Origin: Bosea sp. BIWAKO-01
Lineage (GTDB): Bacteria; Pseudomonadota; Alphaproteobacteria; Rhizobiales; Beijerinckiaceae
Direction of reading: 5' to 3'
Assembly (NCBI RefSeq): GCF_001748145.1
Contig: NZ_BCQA01000002.1
Location: forward strand, 1 to 64,000
Length of the DNA: 64,000 bases
The number at the start of each line of letters is the position of its first letter. Position 1 is the stretch's first letter. Below the pieces are notes generated by a model. The model did no database searches and was not told the origin of the DNA. It saw only the letters and a list, made by a program, of their open reading frames with translations. Position numbers and translations under genes: made by a program. This document shows positions 1 through 7,773 of the stretch, one piece after another.

Positions 1-358
1 GGGCATTCAAGTCGGCGCTGCCGAAATCCGGCAATTCGACCACCAGCCGGCGCATCGGCCGGGCGGTGTCGACCACCTCCAGGCGCCCGGGATGCGCGGC
101 CCGATAGGCGTTGAGAAAGGCCTGACGTTCCGGCGGCGCGAAATGGCAGACATGGAAAATCGTCTCCAGATGCTGGACCGGCACTGGCGTGGCATAGGCG
201 GGGTTGACGATCTGCGAAATGAAGCTGCGGTTCTTGCCGAGGGCTTCCGCCAGCCGCTGCCGGGTGCCGGAGGGGCGGTTCTCGATGACCGCGCGCAGGA
301 TCGCCTTGTACTCGGCCAATGGCGAAGGGTCGGTCGGGAGGGTTTCGGGGCTGGTCAT
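1..358 (-). CDS. HTH-domain protein, C-terminus cut by window edge
   Basis: The frame opens at an ATG at 356-358 that overlaps the stop of the upstream EI gene by four bases (ATGA), so it is probably translationally coupled. It runs without a stop through base 1, giving at least 119 residues. Residues about 25-60 contain an HTH-like stretch (RQRLAEALGKNRSFISQIVN), then conserved-looking text with PERQAFLNAYRAAHPGR and RRLVVELPDFG. I do not recognise a named family. Its place at the end of the dhaL/PTS operon suggests a regulator or accessory of that operon. The product is partial, so function stays open. The start and frame are well supported by the overlap. Confidence 0.7.
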   Translation of the reverse strand, partial: MTSPETLPTDPSPLAEYKAILRAVIENRPSGTRQRLAEALGKNRSFISQIVNPAYATPVPVQHLETIFHVCHFAPPERQAFLNAYRAAHPGRLEVVDTARPMRRLVVELPDFGSADLNA

Positions 359-1962
359 GCGTCCGCCCCTGGCTGCGAGAGATCGACCTCGCGAATCGCT
401 TCCTTCGCCATCGCTAACAGCCCGGGAGAGACTGATACGGCCCGGACGCCGGCCCGCAGCAATGCGGCGATGGCGCGCGGATCGCCTCCCGCATCGCCGC
501 AGAGACTGACCTCTCGACCAAGCTCCGCGCCATGGCGCGCGACATGGGTGATCATGGCGAGCACGCCGGGATGCAGGACGTCGGCATAGGCCGCGACCGC
601 CGATCCATCGCGGGCGGCGGCGGTCGCGTATTGCGTCAGATCGTTGGAGCCGATCGAGAAAAAGGCGGCGTCGAAGCTCGCGACCGCCATGGCGGCGGCG
701 GGAATCTCGACCATGATGCCGAGCGCAGGCGCTGCATGCGGCACTCCTTCCGCCGCGAGTTCCGCCAGAACGCTGTCCAGCAGCCCTCTCGTTAGTTCCA
801 GTTCCCGCGCTGCGGTGACCATGGGCAGCATGACCTTGAGCGGGCCCAGGCTCGCCGCCCGGGCCAACGCCCGCAATTGGACGCGGAAGATCTCGGGATG
901 GCGCAGCGACAGCCTGATGCCACGCAGGCCGAGAAAGGGATTGGTCTCGCCATCGATCGTGTAGCCGGCGATGGGCTTGTCTCCGCCGGCATCGAGCGTG
1001 CGGATCGTCACCGGCCGGCCGGCGGCCCAGTGCAGCAACGCGGCATAGGCCTCGAACTGCCGCGCCTCATCCTGCAAGGCCTGCTCGACGAGGAACTCCG
1101 TGCGGGTCAGGCCGATGCCGTCGCAGGCCTCGGCCGGGAAGCCGGCGACATCGGCCATCCCCGCGACATTGACCATCACGGCGATCCGGGTCCCGTCGCG
1201 GGTCAGCGCAGGCTCGCGCTTGCGGGTTTCCGCCTTGCTCCGCACGTGGCCGAGTTCATCTGCTCGCCGTCGCGCCTCCTCGATGCTCGCGCGCAACGGG
1301 CCGGTCAGGACGAGGCCTGCCATGCCATCGACGACGACCGTGCCGGAGACCGCCTCCCAATCGGAGCCGATGCCGACCACCATGGGCACGCCACGCCCGC
1401 GCGCCAGCATGGCGACATGGCTGGTCGGGCTGCCGGCCCCGAGAACAATGCCGCCGCCTTGCGACCAATCGATGCCAAGGAAGGCGGAAGGCGGCAGATC
1501 CTGCGCCAGGATGACGGCGCCGGGCGGCGCATTCGTCAGTTCGGGCAAGCCGAAAAGCTGGCGCAGAACCCGGTCCCGGATATCGGCCAGGTCTGCGGCG
1601 CGGGCGCGGAAATAGGGATCGTCGGACGCCTCATATCCCGCGATCTCCTCTGCCAGCGCCTGTCGCCAGGCCGCGTCGGCCGGCACGCCGCGCTCAATTG
1701 CGGCATAGGCGCCCTCGGTCAAGGCGTCGTCTTCGAGCAGCGCCACCTGAAAGCCGACGATATCGGCAGCCTCGCCGTGAAGACTGGCCGCCAAAGCCGT
1801 GACGGCCTGGAGGGAAGCGGCAACGGCGTCCGCCAGAGCCTGTCGCTCGCTGGCGACTGAGCCCGTCTCGCGCCGCACCTCGCCGACTACGCGAAAGGCC
1901 ACCGCCGGGCCGAAGGCGAGCCCGGTCGATGCGGCGAGGCCGGAAAGGCGGCGTTCCATCAC
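355..1962 (-). CDS. ptsP: Phosphoenolpyruvate-protein phosphotransferase (PTS enzyme I) of the Dha system
   Basis: This enzyme moves phosphate from PEP to HPr in the cytoplasm; the chain ends at the EIIA domain of DhaM. The 535 residues cover the EI core with no N-terminal GAF domain. The swivelling-domain phosphohistidine motif SPTSHVAMLAR is at about residue 182. The PEP-binding barrel carries TIRTLDAGGDKP and GSNDLTQY. The active-site Cys lies near residue 488 in LCGDAGGDP, where many EI proteins have CGEMAGDP. It sits directly after the HPr gene with a 3-base gap. A symbol of ptsI or dhaM-EI would serve equally well. The context makes it a dedicated EI for dihydroxyacetone-type kinase rather than the nitrogen PTS. 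Confidence 0.9.
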   Translation of the reverse strand: MMERRLSGLAASTGLAFGPAVAFRVVGEVRRETGSVASERQALADAVAASLQAVTALAASLHGEAADIVGFQVALLEDDALTEGAYAAIERGVPADAAWRQALAEEIAGYEASDDPYFRARAADLADIRDRVLRQLFGLPELTNAPPGAVILAQDLPPSAFLGIDWSQGGGIVLGAGSPTSHVAMLARGRGVPMVVGIGSDWEAVSGTVVVDGMAGLVLTGPLRASIEEARRRADELGHVRSKAETRKREPALTRDGTRIAVMVNVAGMADVAGFPAEACDGIGLTRTEFLVEQALQDEARQFEAYAALLHWAAGRPVTIRTLDAGGDKPIAGYTIDGETNPFLGLRGIRLSLRHPEIFRVQLRALARAASLGPLKVMLPMVTAARELELTRGLLDSVLAELAAEGVPHAAPALGIMVEIPAAAMAVASFDAAFFSIGSNDLTQYATAAARDGSAVAAYADVLHPGVLAMITHVARHGAELGREVSLCGDAGGDPRAIAALLRAGVRAVSVSPGLLAMAKEAIREVDLSQPGADA

Positions 1963-1965
1963 GCC

Positions 1966-2286
1966 TCACTCCTCATCGAACTTGCGTGCGACGATATCGA
2001 CGAGCGCGGCGAGCGCCGCGGAAGCATCTTCGCCGCTGGCCTTGAAATGCAGCACGTCGCCCTTTGCCGCCTTGACGCGCATGATCTTCACCGGGCTCTT
2101 GGCATCGGTCCACGGGCCGGCCGCGCTGGTGGCGACCTCGATACGGGAGCCGAAGCGCTTGGCGGTCTGGGTAAGCTTCACCGAAGGGCGGGCATGAAGC
2201 CCGATCTTGTTGGTGAGCAGGGCGCTGGCCGTCACCTCCTGCATCCTTGCATTCCTCTCGCTACCTTTGGCCGACATGTCATTCAT
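1966..2286 (-). CDS. HPr-family phosphocarrier protein
   Basis: Small PTS phosphocarrier between EI and the DhaM EIIA. The phosphohistidine motif NKIGLHARPSVKL places the active His at residue 31 of the longest reading. The ATG at 2284-2286 overlaps the dhaM stop (ATGA), matching the coupling seen across this operon. A second start at Met15 (2244) would give a 92-residue protein closer to normal HPr length and has GAGAGG upstream, so the start is uncertain. The regulatory serine is not obvious, as expected for a catabolic PTS component in an alphaproteobacterium. Confidence 0.88.
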   Translation of the reverse strand: MNDMSAKGSERNARMQEVTASALLTNKIGLHARPSVKLTQTAKRFGSRIEVATSAAGPWTDAKSPVKIMRVKAAKGDVLHFKASGEDASAALAALVDIVARKFDEE

Positions 2287-2681
2287 GCCGACATGAGTTC
2301 CTCGGCGGTCGCCTGGACGACCGCCAGCGACGAGCCGCCGGACGCTTCGGTCGCGGCCATCACGGCGCCTTCCACAATCGGTGCATTACAGATGACGATG
2401 CGCTCGCGCCGCTCCTCCGGCATCATTTCCACCGCCATCTCGCTATTGGTCTCGGCCCCGCCGAGATCGACCAGGATGGCGACGCCCGCTTCCGACCACG
2501 CCTTGTCGATCGCCGCCATGATGGCGGCGACATCGGTGCCCAGGCCGCCTTCGGCATTACCTCCGGCCGCGGCGAGCGGGACATTGTCGCCGACCATCTG
2601 GCGGACCATGTCGGCGGCGCCTTCGGCTACCTTGGCCGAGTGCGACACGATGACGATGCCGACATTCTTGCTGGCTGGCAT
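2283..2681 (-). CDS. dhaM: DhaM, EIIA component of PTS-dependent dihydroxyacetone kinase
   Basis: EIIA-Man-like domain of 132 residues. In the known system it passes phosphate from HPr to ADP bound on DhaL. The phosphorylatable His is residue 14 in IVIVSHSAKVAEG. GGLGTD and LVDLGGAETNSEM are family hallmarks. In some bacteria DhaM is one EIIA-HPr-EI chain; here the three parts are separate adjacent genes in the same order. It follows dhaL with a 3-base gap and overlaps the HPr start by four bases. Confidence 0.92.
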   Translation of the reverse strand: MPASKNVGIVIVSHSAKVAEGAADMVRQMVGDNVPLAAAGGNAEGGLGTDVAAIMAAIDKAWSEAGVAILVDLGGAETNSEMAVEMMPEERRERIVICNAPIVEGAVMAATEASGGSSLAVVQATAEELMSA

Positions 2682-2684
2682 GTT

Positions 2685-3287
2685 TCAGGCTCCGATGGCG
2701 TTGCAGATTGCGGTGGCGAGCAGTGCCGATGAGCGTGCCCCGGGGTCCATATGGCCGATCGAACGCTCGCCCAGAAACGAGGCGCGCCCGCGAATGGCCT
2801 TGAGCGGCACCGTCGCCTCGGCCGCGAACCTGACGACCTCGGGAAGGCGCTTCGTGAGGTCGGCGCCGCCATGAGCGAGTGCGGCCTGGAGCGGCGCCAG
2901 CACGTCGAGCATGGTCTTCTGGCCGAGATCGGACTTGCCGCGCGCCTTCACGGCCTCGATCGCCGCGGCCAGTGCCCGCGCCAGATCCGCAATCGTCGGC
3001 TCCGGCGGCAGCTCCTTGCCGAGCGTCATGAACAGCGTGCCGTAGAGCGGCCCCGAGGCGCCGCCGACTTTCATCACCAGTGTCGTGCCGATTGCCTTCA
3101 GGGCGTCGGGCAAGGGCTTTGCCGTGATCAGATCCATCTCCGCCAGCACGGCCTCGAAACCGCGCTTCATGTTCAGTCCGTGGTCGCCGTCGCCAATGGC
3201 CTGGTCGAGCGCCGTCAATTCATCGGCATGGGTCACGATTGCCCCCGTCATGGCCTCGATCAGCGTCTTCTTCAACGCGTCATCCAT
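2685..3287 (-). CDS. dhaL: DhaL, ADP-binding subunit of dihydroxyacetone kinase
   Basis: DhaL holds ADP/ATP and donates phosphate to dihydroxyacetone covalently bound on DhaK. The 200-residue all-helical protein has the Mg-nucleotide motif LDQAIGDGDHGLNMKRG (Asp33, Asp35 and His36 in the loop) and a second conserved block KVGGASGPLYGTLF. It starts 3 bases after the ABC ATPase gene, so it is in the transporter operon. No dhaK is present in the window, and DhaL alone would not be expected to bind substrate. A partner must lie elsewhere, for example past the left edge, or the L subunit serves another kinase. Confidence 0.92.
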   Translation of the reverse strand: MDDALKKTLIEAMTGAIVTHADELTALDQAIGDGDHGLNMKRGFEAVLAEMDLITAKPLPDALKAIGTTLVMKVGGASGPLYGTLFMTLGKELPPEPTIADLARALAAAIEAVKARGKSDLGQKTMLDVLAPLQAALAHGGADLTKRLPEVVRFAAEATVPLKAIRGRASFLGERSIGHMDPGARSSALLATAICNAIGA

Positions 3288-3290
3288 GGT

Positions 3291-4304
3291 TCACCTCACC
3301 CGCTGGCCGTCGGCGTCGAAGAACAGCGGCTTGAGCAGGCTCACGCTCACCTCGTCGCTGACATCCAGGCCTTCATCCGGATCGACCAGGCTGACGATCT
3401 GCTGCTGGTTCACTGCGATATGCAGGTGGTTCTGATCGCCGAGCCGCTCGATCCAGTTGACCTTGCCCGTCACCGCACCGTTCCTGGCCTTGGCGATGGC
3501 GAGATGTTCGGTGCGCACGCCGATCGTGGTCGTGCTTGCCGGCGCCTCCAGATCGGGGAAGAGCGCGCGCGGCAGCAGGTTGATGCCGGGGCTGCCGAGG
3601 CGGGTGGCGACATAGATGTCGGTCGGGTCCTCATAGATGCTGCGCGGCGTGCCGATCTGCACGAGGCGCCCCTGGTTGATCACGCCGATGCGCGAGGCCA
3701 GTGTCATCGCTTCGGTCTGGTCATGGGTGACGTAGAGGATGGTCGCGCCGAGATCCTGCTGGATATGCTTCAGCTCGATGCGCAATTCCGAGCGCAGCTT
3801 GGCATCGAGCGAGGAGAGCGGCTCGTCCATCAGGTAGACAGCCGGGCGGCGCACCAGCGCACGGCCGATCGCGACGCGCTGCATCTGGCCGCCGGAGAGC
3901 TGCGTCGCACGGTTCTGCAGCTTGTCCTCGATCTTGAGGAGCTTTGCGACATGGCCGACGGCGCGCCGGATCTCGTCCTCGGGCGTGCGTCGTGTCGGCG
4001 AACGCAAGGGGAAGGCGAGATTGTCGAAGACGCTCAGATGCGGGTAGAGCGAATATTGCTGGAACACGAAGGTGACGTCGCGCGCCGCCGGCGGCAGCGC
4101 CGTGACATCGGCGCCGCCGATGAAGATGCGGCCGTCATCCGGGGTTTCCAGCCCGGCAACGAGGCGCAAGACGGTCGTTTTGCCCGCCCCCGTCGGCCCC
4201 AACAGCACGACGAATTCGCCGTCGGCGATGGTCAGCGAGAGATCGCTCACGGCCTTCACCGCGCCGAACCGCTTCGAGACCTGCGTCAGCGTGACCTCAG
4301 CCAT
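3291..4304 (-). CDS. ABC transporter ATPase, MalK/UgpC type (second of pair)
   Basis: Energises import by the permease pair upstream. The ATG at 4302-4304 overlaps the end of the previous ATPase gene by 8 bases and gives MAEVTLTQVSKRFGAVKAV, a normal N-terminus. Longer in-frame starts only add arginine-rich text read from the overlapping gene. Motifs: Walker A GPTGAGKTT (Thr instead of the usual Ser in GPSG), signature LSGGQMQRV, Walker B VYLMDEPLSSLDA and the H-loop VTHDQ. A C-terminal TOBE-type region follows from about residue 235. Two non-identical ATPases per importer occur in the rhizobial glycerol transporter GlpSTPQUV, so a polyol or triose-like substrate is likely but unproven. Confidence 0.9.
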   Translation of the reverse strand: MAEVTLTQVSKRFGAVKAVSDLSLTIADGEFVVLLGPTGAGKTTVLRLVAGLETPDDGRIFIGGADVTALPPAARDVTFVFQQYSLYPHLSVFDNLAFPLRSPTRRTPEDEIRRAVGHVAKLLKIEDKLQNRATQLSGGQMQRVAIGRALVRRPAVYLMDEPLSSLDAKLRSELRIELKHIQQDLGATILYVTHDQTEAMTLASRIGVINQGRLVQIGTPRSIYEDPTDIYVATRLGSPGINLLPRALFPDLEAPASTTTIGVRTEHLAIAKARNGAVTGKVNWIERLGDQNHLHIAVNQQQIVSLVDPDEGLDVSDEVSVSLLKPLFFDADGQRVR

Positions 4305-5418
4305 GGGAGCGCCTCGTCGTGCCGGCATCATGCAGGGCGGAGCGGATCGCCTTTCCCGTCGCCGCATCGAACAGCGACAGCCGTTCCGGCCTGAACGAGA
4401 GGCTGACGCGGTCGCCGGCGGCCACCAGCAGATGGGCGGGCAAGCGCGCCTTGAGCTTGCCGCGCGGGGTGGTGACCGTCACGATCTGGGTCGTGCCGAG
4501 ATATTCGGTGCCGAAAATCTCGCCCGGAAGGGTGCTGCCCTGCCGGCCGGGATCGCCGATGACGATCTGCTCGGGCCGCACTCCCAGCGCCAGCGGCCCG
4601 GGCGCGTGGCTCTCGCGCAGTTCCGGCAGGGTCACCGAGGCGGCATCGATGCTGACCGAGGTCGAGCCCGCAATGGCTGCGCCGTCGAAGCGGATGAAAT
4701 TCATCGCGGGCGAGCCGATGAAATCCCCGACGAACATCGAATTCGGGCGGTCATAGATCTCCTGCGGCGAGCCGAGCTGCTCGATGACCCCATCATTCAT
4801 CACCGCGATCTTGTCGGCCATCGACATGGCTTCGAGCTGGTCATGGGTGACATAGACCGTCGTCGCCTTCAGCCGGTCGTGCAGCGCGCGCAGCTCGCCG
4901 CACATCAAATGGCGGAATTCGGCGTCGAGCGCGCCCAGCGGCTCGTCCATCATGAAGGCCTTCGGTTCGCGCACGATGGCGCGGCCGAGCGCGACGCGCT
5001 GCCGATCGCCGCCCGAGAGGCCCGAAACCGACTTGTCGAGAAGATGCTCGATGCGCAGCACGCGCGCCGCTTCCTCGACGCGCCGTCTTTTCTCGTCCCT
5101 GGGCACGCCCATCGAGACCAAGGGAAAGCTGATGTTCTTGCGCACGTTCATGTGCGGGTAGAGCGCAAAGAGCTGGAACACCATGGCGATGTCGCGCTCG
5201 CGCGCCCGCTTGAAGGTGACGTCCTCGCCATCGAGCCGGATGCTGCCGGAGGATGGCAGTTCCAGACCCGCAACCATCCGCAATGTCGTGGTCTTGCCGC
5301 AGCCGGAGGGACCCAGCAGGCAGAAGAAATCGCCGTTTTCGACCGTGAAACTGGTATCGCGCACCGCCATGAAGGCGCCGAACCGTTTCACCAGATTGTC
5401 GACCCGGATCTCGGCCAT
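4297..5418 (-). CDS. ABC transporter ATPase, MalK/UgpC type (first of pair)
   Basis: 373-residue importer ATPase with Walker A GPSGCGKTT, Q-loop VFQLFALYPHMNV, Walker B AFMMDEPLGALDA and H-loop VTHDQ. The ABC signature reads LSGGDRQRV, with Asp in place of the usual Gln. A TOBE-like region (NFIRF ... ALGVRPEQI ... LSFRPERLSLFD) ends the protein. It probably pairs as a heterodimer with the downstream ATPase. It lies 3 bases after the small membrane protein gene and overlaps the next gene by 8 bases. Confidence 0.9.
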   Translation of the reverse strand: MAEIRVDNLVKRFGAFMAVRDTSFTVENGDFFCLLGPSGCGKTTTLRMVAGLELPSSGSIRLDGEDVTFKRARERDIAMVFQLFALYPHMNVRKNISFPLVSMGVPRDEKRRRVEEAARVLRIEHLLDKSVSGLSGGDRQRVALGRAIVREPKAFMMDEPLGALDAEFRHLMCGELRALHDRLKATTVYVTHDQLEAMSMADKIAVMNDGVIEQLGSPQEIYDRPNSMFVGDFIGSPAMNFIRFDGAAIAGSTSVSIDAASVTLPELRESHAPGPLALGVRPEQIVIGDPGRQGSTLPGEIFGTEYLGTTQIVTVTTPRGKLKARLPAHLLVAAGDRVSLSFRPERLSLFDAATGKAIRSALHDAGTTRRSHG

Positions 5419-5421
5419 GGC

Positions 5422-5658
5422 TCACTCCGGGAACTTGGTGACGAAGGTGAACATGGCGACGCCGATCAGGGTCGTGACGAAGGAATAGCCGTAGAGCGTC
5501 AGCGAGAACGGCTGCAGCAGCATCAGCACGCCGCCCGAGATCAGCACCGTGGCCAGCGTCTCCATCGGTCCACGTCGCAGTGCCTTCGGCCAGCGCGATG
5601 CGGCCGCGCCTTTCGGCTCAAGGGGATGGCTCGGATGCCGGTTCATGTGCAGGTTCAT
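5422..5658 (-). CDS. Small two-segment membrane protein of the ABC operon (GlpU-like position)
   Basis: A 78-residue protein starting MNLHMNRHPSHP, whose ATG overlaps the permease stop by four bases. A longer in-frame start falls inside the permease gene and is unlikely. After a basic N-terminal tail there are two hydrophobic segments, about residues 33-48 (TLATVLISGGVLMLLQPF) and 53-71 (GYSFVTTLIGVAMFTFV). A small membrane protein sits at the matching place in the rhizobial glycerol importer operon (GlpU). Similarity here is by position and size; the family cannot be confirmed by eye. Confidence 0.72.
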   Translation of the reverse strand: MNLHMNRHPSHPLEPKGAAASRWPKALRRGPMETLATVLISGGVLMLLQPFSLTLYGYSFVTTLIGVAMFTFVTKFPE

Positions 5659-6623
5659 TTGCGCACCGCCCCGAAGGTGATGCCGCGCAAGAGGTGCTTG
5701 CGCAGCAGCACGGTGAAAACCAGGATCGGGATCAGGAACAGCGTCGTTCCGGCCGCGACCGCCGGCCAATCCTGCCCGCCCTCGCCAATGATGATCGGGA
5801 TAAAGGGCGGCGCGGTCTGCGCCGTGCCCGAGGTGAGCAGCACGGCAAAGGCATATTCGTTCCAGGCGAAGATCAGGCAGAAGATCGCGGTGGCGACGAT
5901 GCCGGTCGTGGCCTGCGGCAGCACGACCTTCCGGAAGGCCTGCAGCCGCGTGTAGCCGTCGATCATCGCCGCTTCCTCATATTCGCGCGGGATCTCGTCG
6001 ATGAAGCCCTTGAGCAGCCAGACGGCCAGCGAGACGTTGACCGAGGTGTAGAGCAGGATCATGCCGAGCCGCGTGTCGGAAAGGCCGAGCTCGCGATACA
6101 TCAGGAATATCGGGATCGCGACGGCGATCGGCGGCATCATCCGCGTCGAAAGGATGAAGAACAGAAGGTCGTCCTTCAGCGGCACCTTGAAGCGCGAGAA
6201 GGCATAGGCCGCGCAAGTGCCCAAGCCGACCGAGAGCAGCGTCGAACCGAAGGCGATGATCAGCGAATTGACGAAGCGCGGCACATAATTCGAGGGGCCG
6301 ACGACCACCATGCTGCGCGAGCGCGTGATCTCCTCGCAGGCGGAGCCGGCCGGAGGCAGCGAGGCGAGATAGTCCGCCGTCTGGCGCGAGCGCGTGTTGA
6401 ACAGATTGCAATAGCCTTCGATCGACGGCTCGAAATGCAGGAAGGGCACGACCTTGGGCGGGTAGGAGATCGAGTCCGGCGGCGTCTTGATGCTGGTCAG
6501 GCCGATCCAGAGCAGCGGCACGATCGCCACCAGCGCGTAGAGAACGACTATGGTGCCGGCCAGCAGCTTGACGCGCCCGCTCGGCGCGACGACGGAATGG
6601 GCCGTGGAGAGAGCGCCGCTCAT
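5655..6623 (-). CDS. Sugar/polyol ABC transporter permease (MalG type)
   Basis: Inner-membrane permease of 322 residues. The ATG at 6621-6623 overlaps the stop of the preceding permease (ATGA) and gives MSGALSTAHSVV. The in-frame stretch further upstream belongs to another gene read out of frame. A first membrane segment (IVVLYALVAIVPLLWIGLTS) is followed by a long periplasmic loop and four or five more segments. The EAA coupling loop reads EEAAMIDGYTRLQAFRKVVLPQ, which contacts the ATPases. The C-terminal sequence ends GITFGAVRK, typical of MalG-like proteins. Confidence 0.92.
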   Translation of the reverse strand: MSGALSTAHSVVAPSGRVKLLAGTIVVLYALVAIVPLLWIGLTSIKTPPDSISYPPKVVPFLHFEPSIEGYCNLFNTRSRQTADYLASLPPAGSACEEITRSRSMVVVGPSNYVPRFVNSLIIAFGSTLLSVGLGTCAAYAFSRFKVPLKDDLLFFILSTRMMPPIAVAIPIFLMYRELGLSDTRLGMILLYTSVNVSLAVWLLKGFIDEIPREYEEAAMIDGYTRLQAFRKVVLPQATTGIVATAIFCLIFAWNEYAFAVLLTSGTAQTAPPFIPIIIGEGGQDWPAVAAGTTLFLIPILVFTVLLRKHLLRGITFGAVRK

Positions 6624-7582
6624 CGTGCCTTCACCTTGTTCAGCGCCTTCACATAGATGTTCGCCAGCCCGAACACGGCGACGAACAGGATGATCGCGAA
6701 GGCGGAGGAATAGCCGGTGCGCCAGGCCTCGAAGGCGGCGCGTTTCAGCGTGATCGAGGCGAGTTCGGTGGTCGAGCCCGGTCCGCCCGAGGTCAGGAGA
6801 TTGACCATGTCGAACATCTTGAAGTTCTCGATGCCGCGGAAGAGCACGGCCAGCATGATGAAGGGCAGACACATCGGCAGCGTAATCGAGATGAACTGCC
6901 GCCAGTTGCTGGCCCGGTCGACCTCGGCGGCCTCGTAGATGTAGTCCGGGATCGAGCGCAGGCCGGCGAGGCAGATCAGCATCACGTAGGGCGTCCACAT
7001 CCAGGTATCGACGATGATGATCGCCCAGGGGCTCAGGTTCACATCGCCGAGCATCTGGAAGGAGGACGGCGGAATGCCGGAGAAGAACGAGACCACGTAA
7101 TTGAACAGGCCGATCTGCGGCTGGTACAGGAAGGTCCAGAAATTGCCGACCACCGCCGGCGACAGCATCATCGGGATCAGGATCAGCGTGGTCCAGAAGC
7201 CATGGCCGCGGAACTTGCGGTCGATCAGATAGGCCAGCGCGAAGCCGATGACGGTCTGCAGCAGGATCGTCCAGAACACGAAATGCGCGGTGGCCTGCAT
7301 GCGCTGCCAGACTTCCGGATCCGACAGGATCGTCTGGTAGTGCTCGAGCCCGACATTGCGTAGCGGCGCATTGGGGCGATTGGCGCGGTAATTGGTGAAG
7401 GAGAGCTGGATCGTCCAGATCAGCGGGAACAGGTTGATCGCCAGCAGGAGGATCATCGTCGGCGCGATGAAGATCCAGGCGATGGCCTTGTCGCTGAGAC
7501 CCCGGACGCGGTGGGCGATCGGGGAATAGGCTGCGCGCATCGCTGCCGCGCTCCTGATGCCGGTGATGTCGCTCGCATTCAT
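6620..7582 (-). CDS. Sugar/polyol ABC transporter permease (MalF/UgpA type)
   Basis: 320-residue permease starting MNASDITGIRSAAAMR. Longer in-frame starts reach into the hairpin-rich spacer and look non-coding. The first membrane segment is AWIFIAPTMILLLAINLFPL, and the EAA loop is YEAAEVDRASNWRQFISITLP. It pairs with the MalG-type permease encoded next, whose start it overlaps by four bases. It is separated from the binding-protein gene by about 190 bases holding three inverted repeats. Confidence 0.92.
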   Translation of the reverse strand: MNASDITGIRSAAAMRAAYSPIAHRVRGLSDKAIAWIFIAPTMILLLAINLFPLIWTIQLSFTNYRANRPNAPLRNVGLEHYQTILSDPEVWQRMQATAHFVFWTILLQTVIGFALAYLIDRKFRGHGFWTTLILIPMMLSPAVVGNFWTFLYQPQIGLFNYVVSFFSGIPPSSFQMLGDVNLSPWAIIIVDTWMWTPYVMLICLAGLRSIPDYIYEAAEVDRASNWRQFISITLPMCLPFIMLAVLFRGIENFKMFDMVNLLTSGGPGSTTELASITLKRAAFEAWRTGYSSAFAIILFVAVFGLANIYVKALNKVKAR

Positions 7583-7615
7583 GACTGAGCACCGTTCAAA
7601 GGCAAGGTCGGAGAC

Positions 7616-7641
7616 GGGCTGCGCCTCACAAGGCGCAGCCC
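7616..7641 (-). other. Perfect 10-bp stem-loop between binding-protein and permease genes
   Basis: GGGCTGCGCC (7616-7625) and GGCGCAGCCC (7632-7641) are exact inverted repeats around a 6-base loop. There is no T run after it on the minus strand, so it resembles a 3' stabiliser of the binding-protein mRNA or a partial attenuator more than a full terminator. Confidence 0.65.
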
Positions 7642-7657
7642 CGGTTCGGCCAGATCG

Positions 7658-7684
7658 TCGGACCGGAGATCGCATCCGGTCCGA
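7658..7684 (-). other. Second perfect 10-bp stem-loop in the same spacer
   Basis: TCGGACCGGA (7658-7667) pairs exactly with TCCGGTCCGA (7675-7684) around a 7-base loop. Together with the neighbouring stem it would cap the transcript downstream of the binding-protein gene, allowing more binding protein than permease to be made. Confidence 0.6.
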
Positions 7685-7704
7685 TGATCTAACCTTTTGT
7701 GTTT

Positions 7705-7749
7705 GCATCGGCTTTCCCGAAAACCGCAATCCACTTTTCGAGCCGATGC
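7705..7749. repeat. Rhizobial-type palindromic intergenic repeat
   Basis: GCATCGGCT at 7705-7713 and AGCCGATGC at 7741-7749 are exact inverted repeats. They flank CCCGAAAACCGCAATCC and CACTTTTCG. This arrangement matches a short palindromic repeat I know to be scattered between genes in Rhizobiales. Only one copy was noticed in this window. Confidence 0.6.
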
Positions 7750-7773
7750 CCTAGGGGCGAAAGCCCGCTTGCG

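Noticed and set aside
877-1860. Long plus-strand open frames opposite the EI, ABC and DAO genes
   Set aside because: High GC codon bias opens antisense frames. The minus-strand products carry complete family motifs and overlap-coupled starts.
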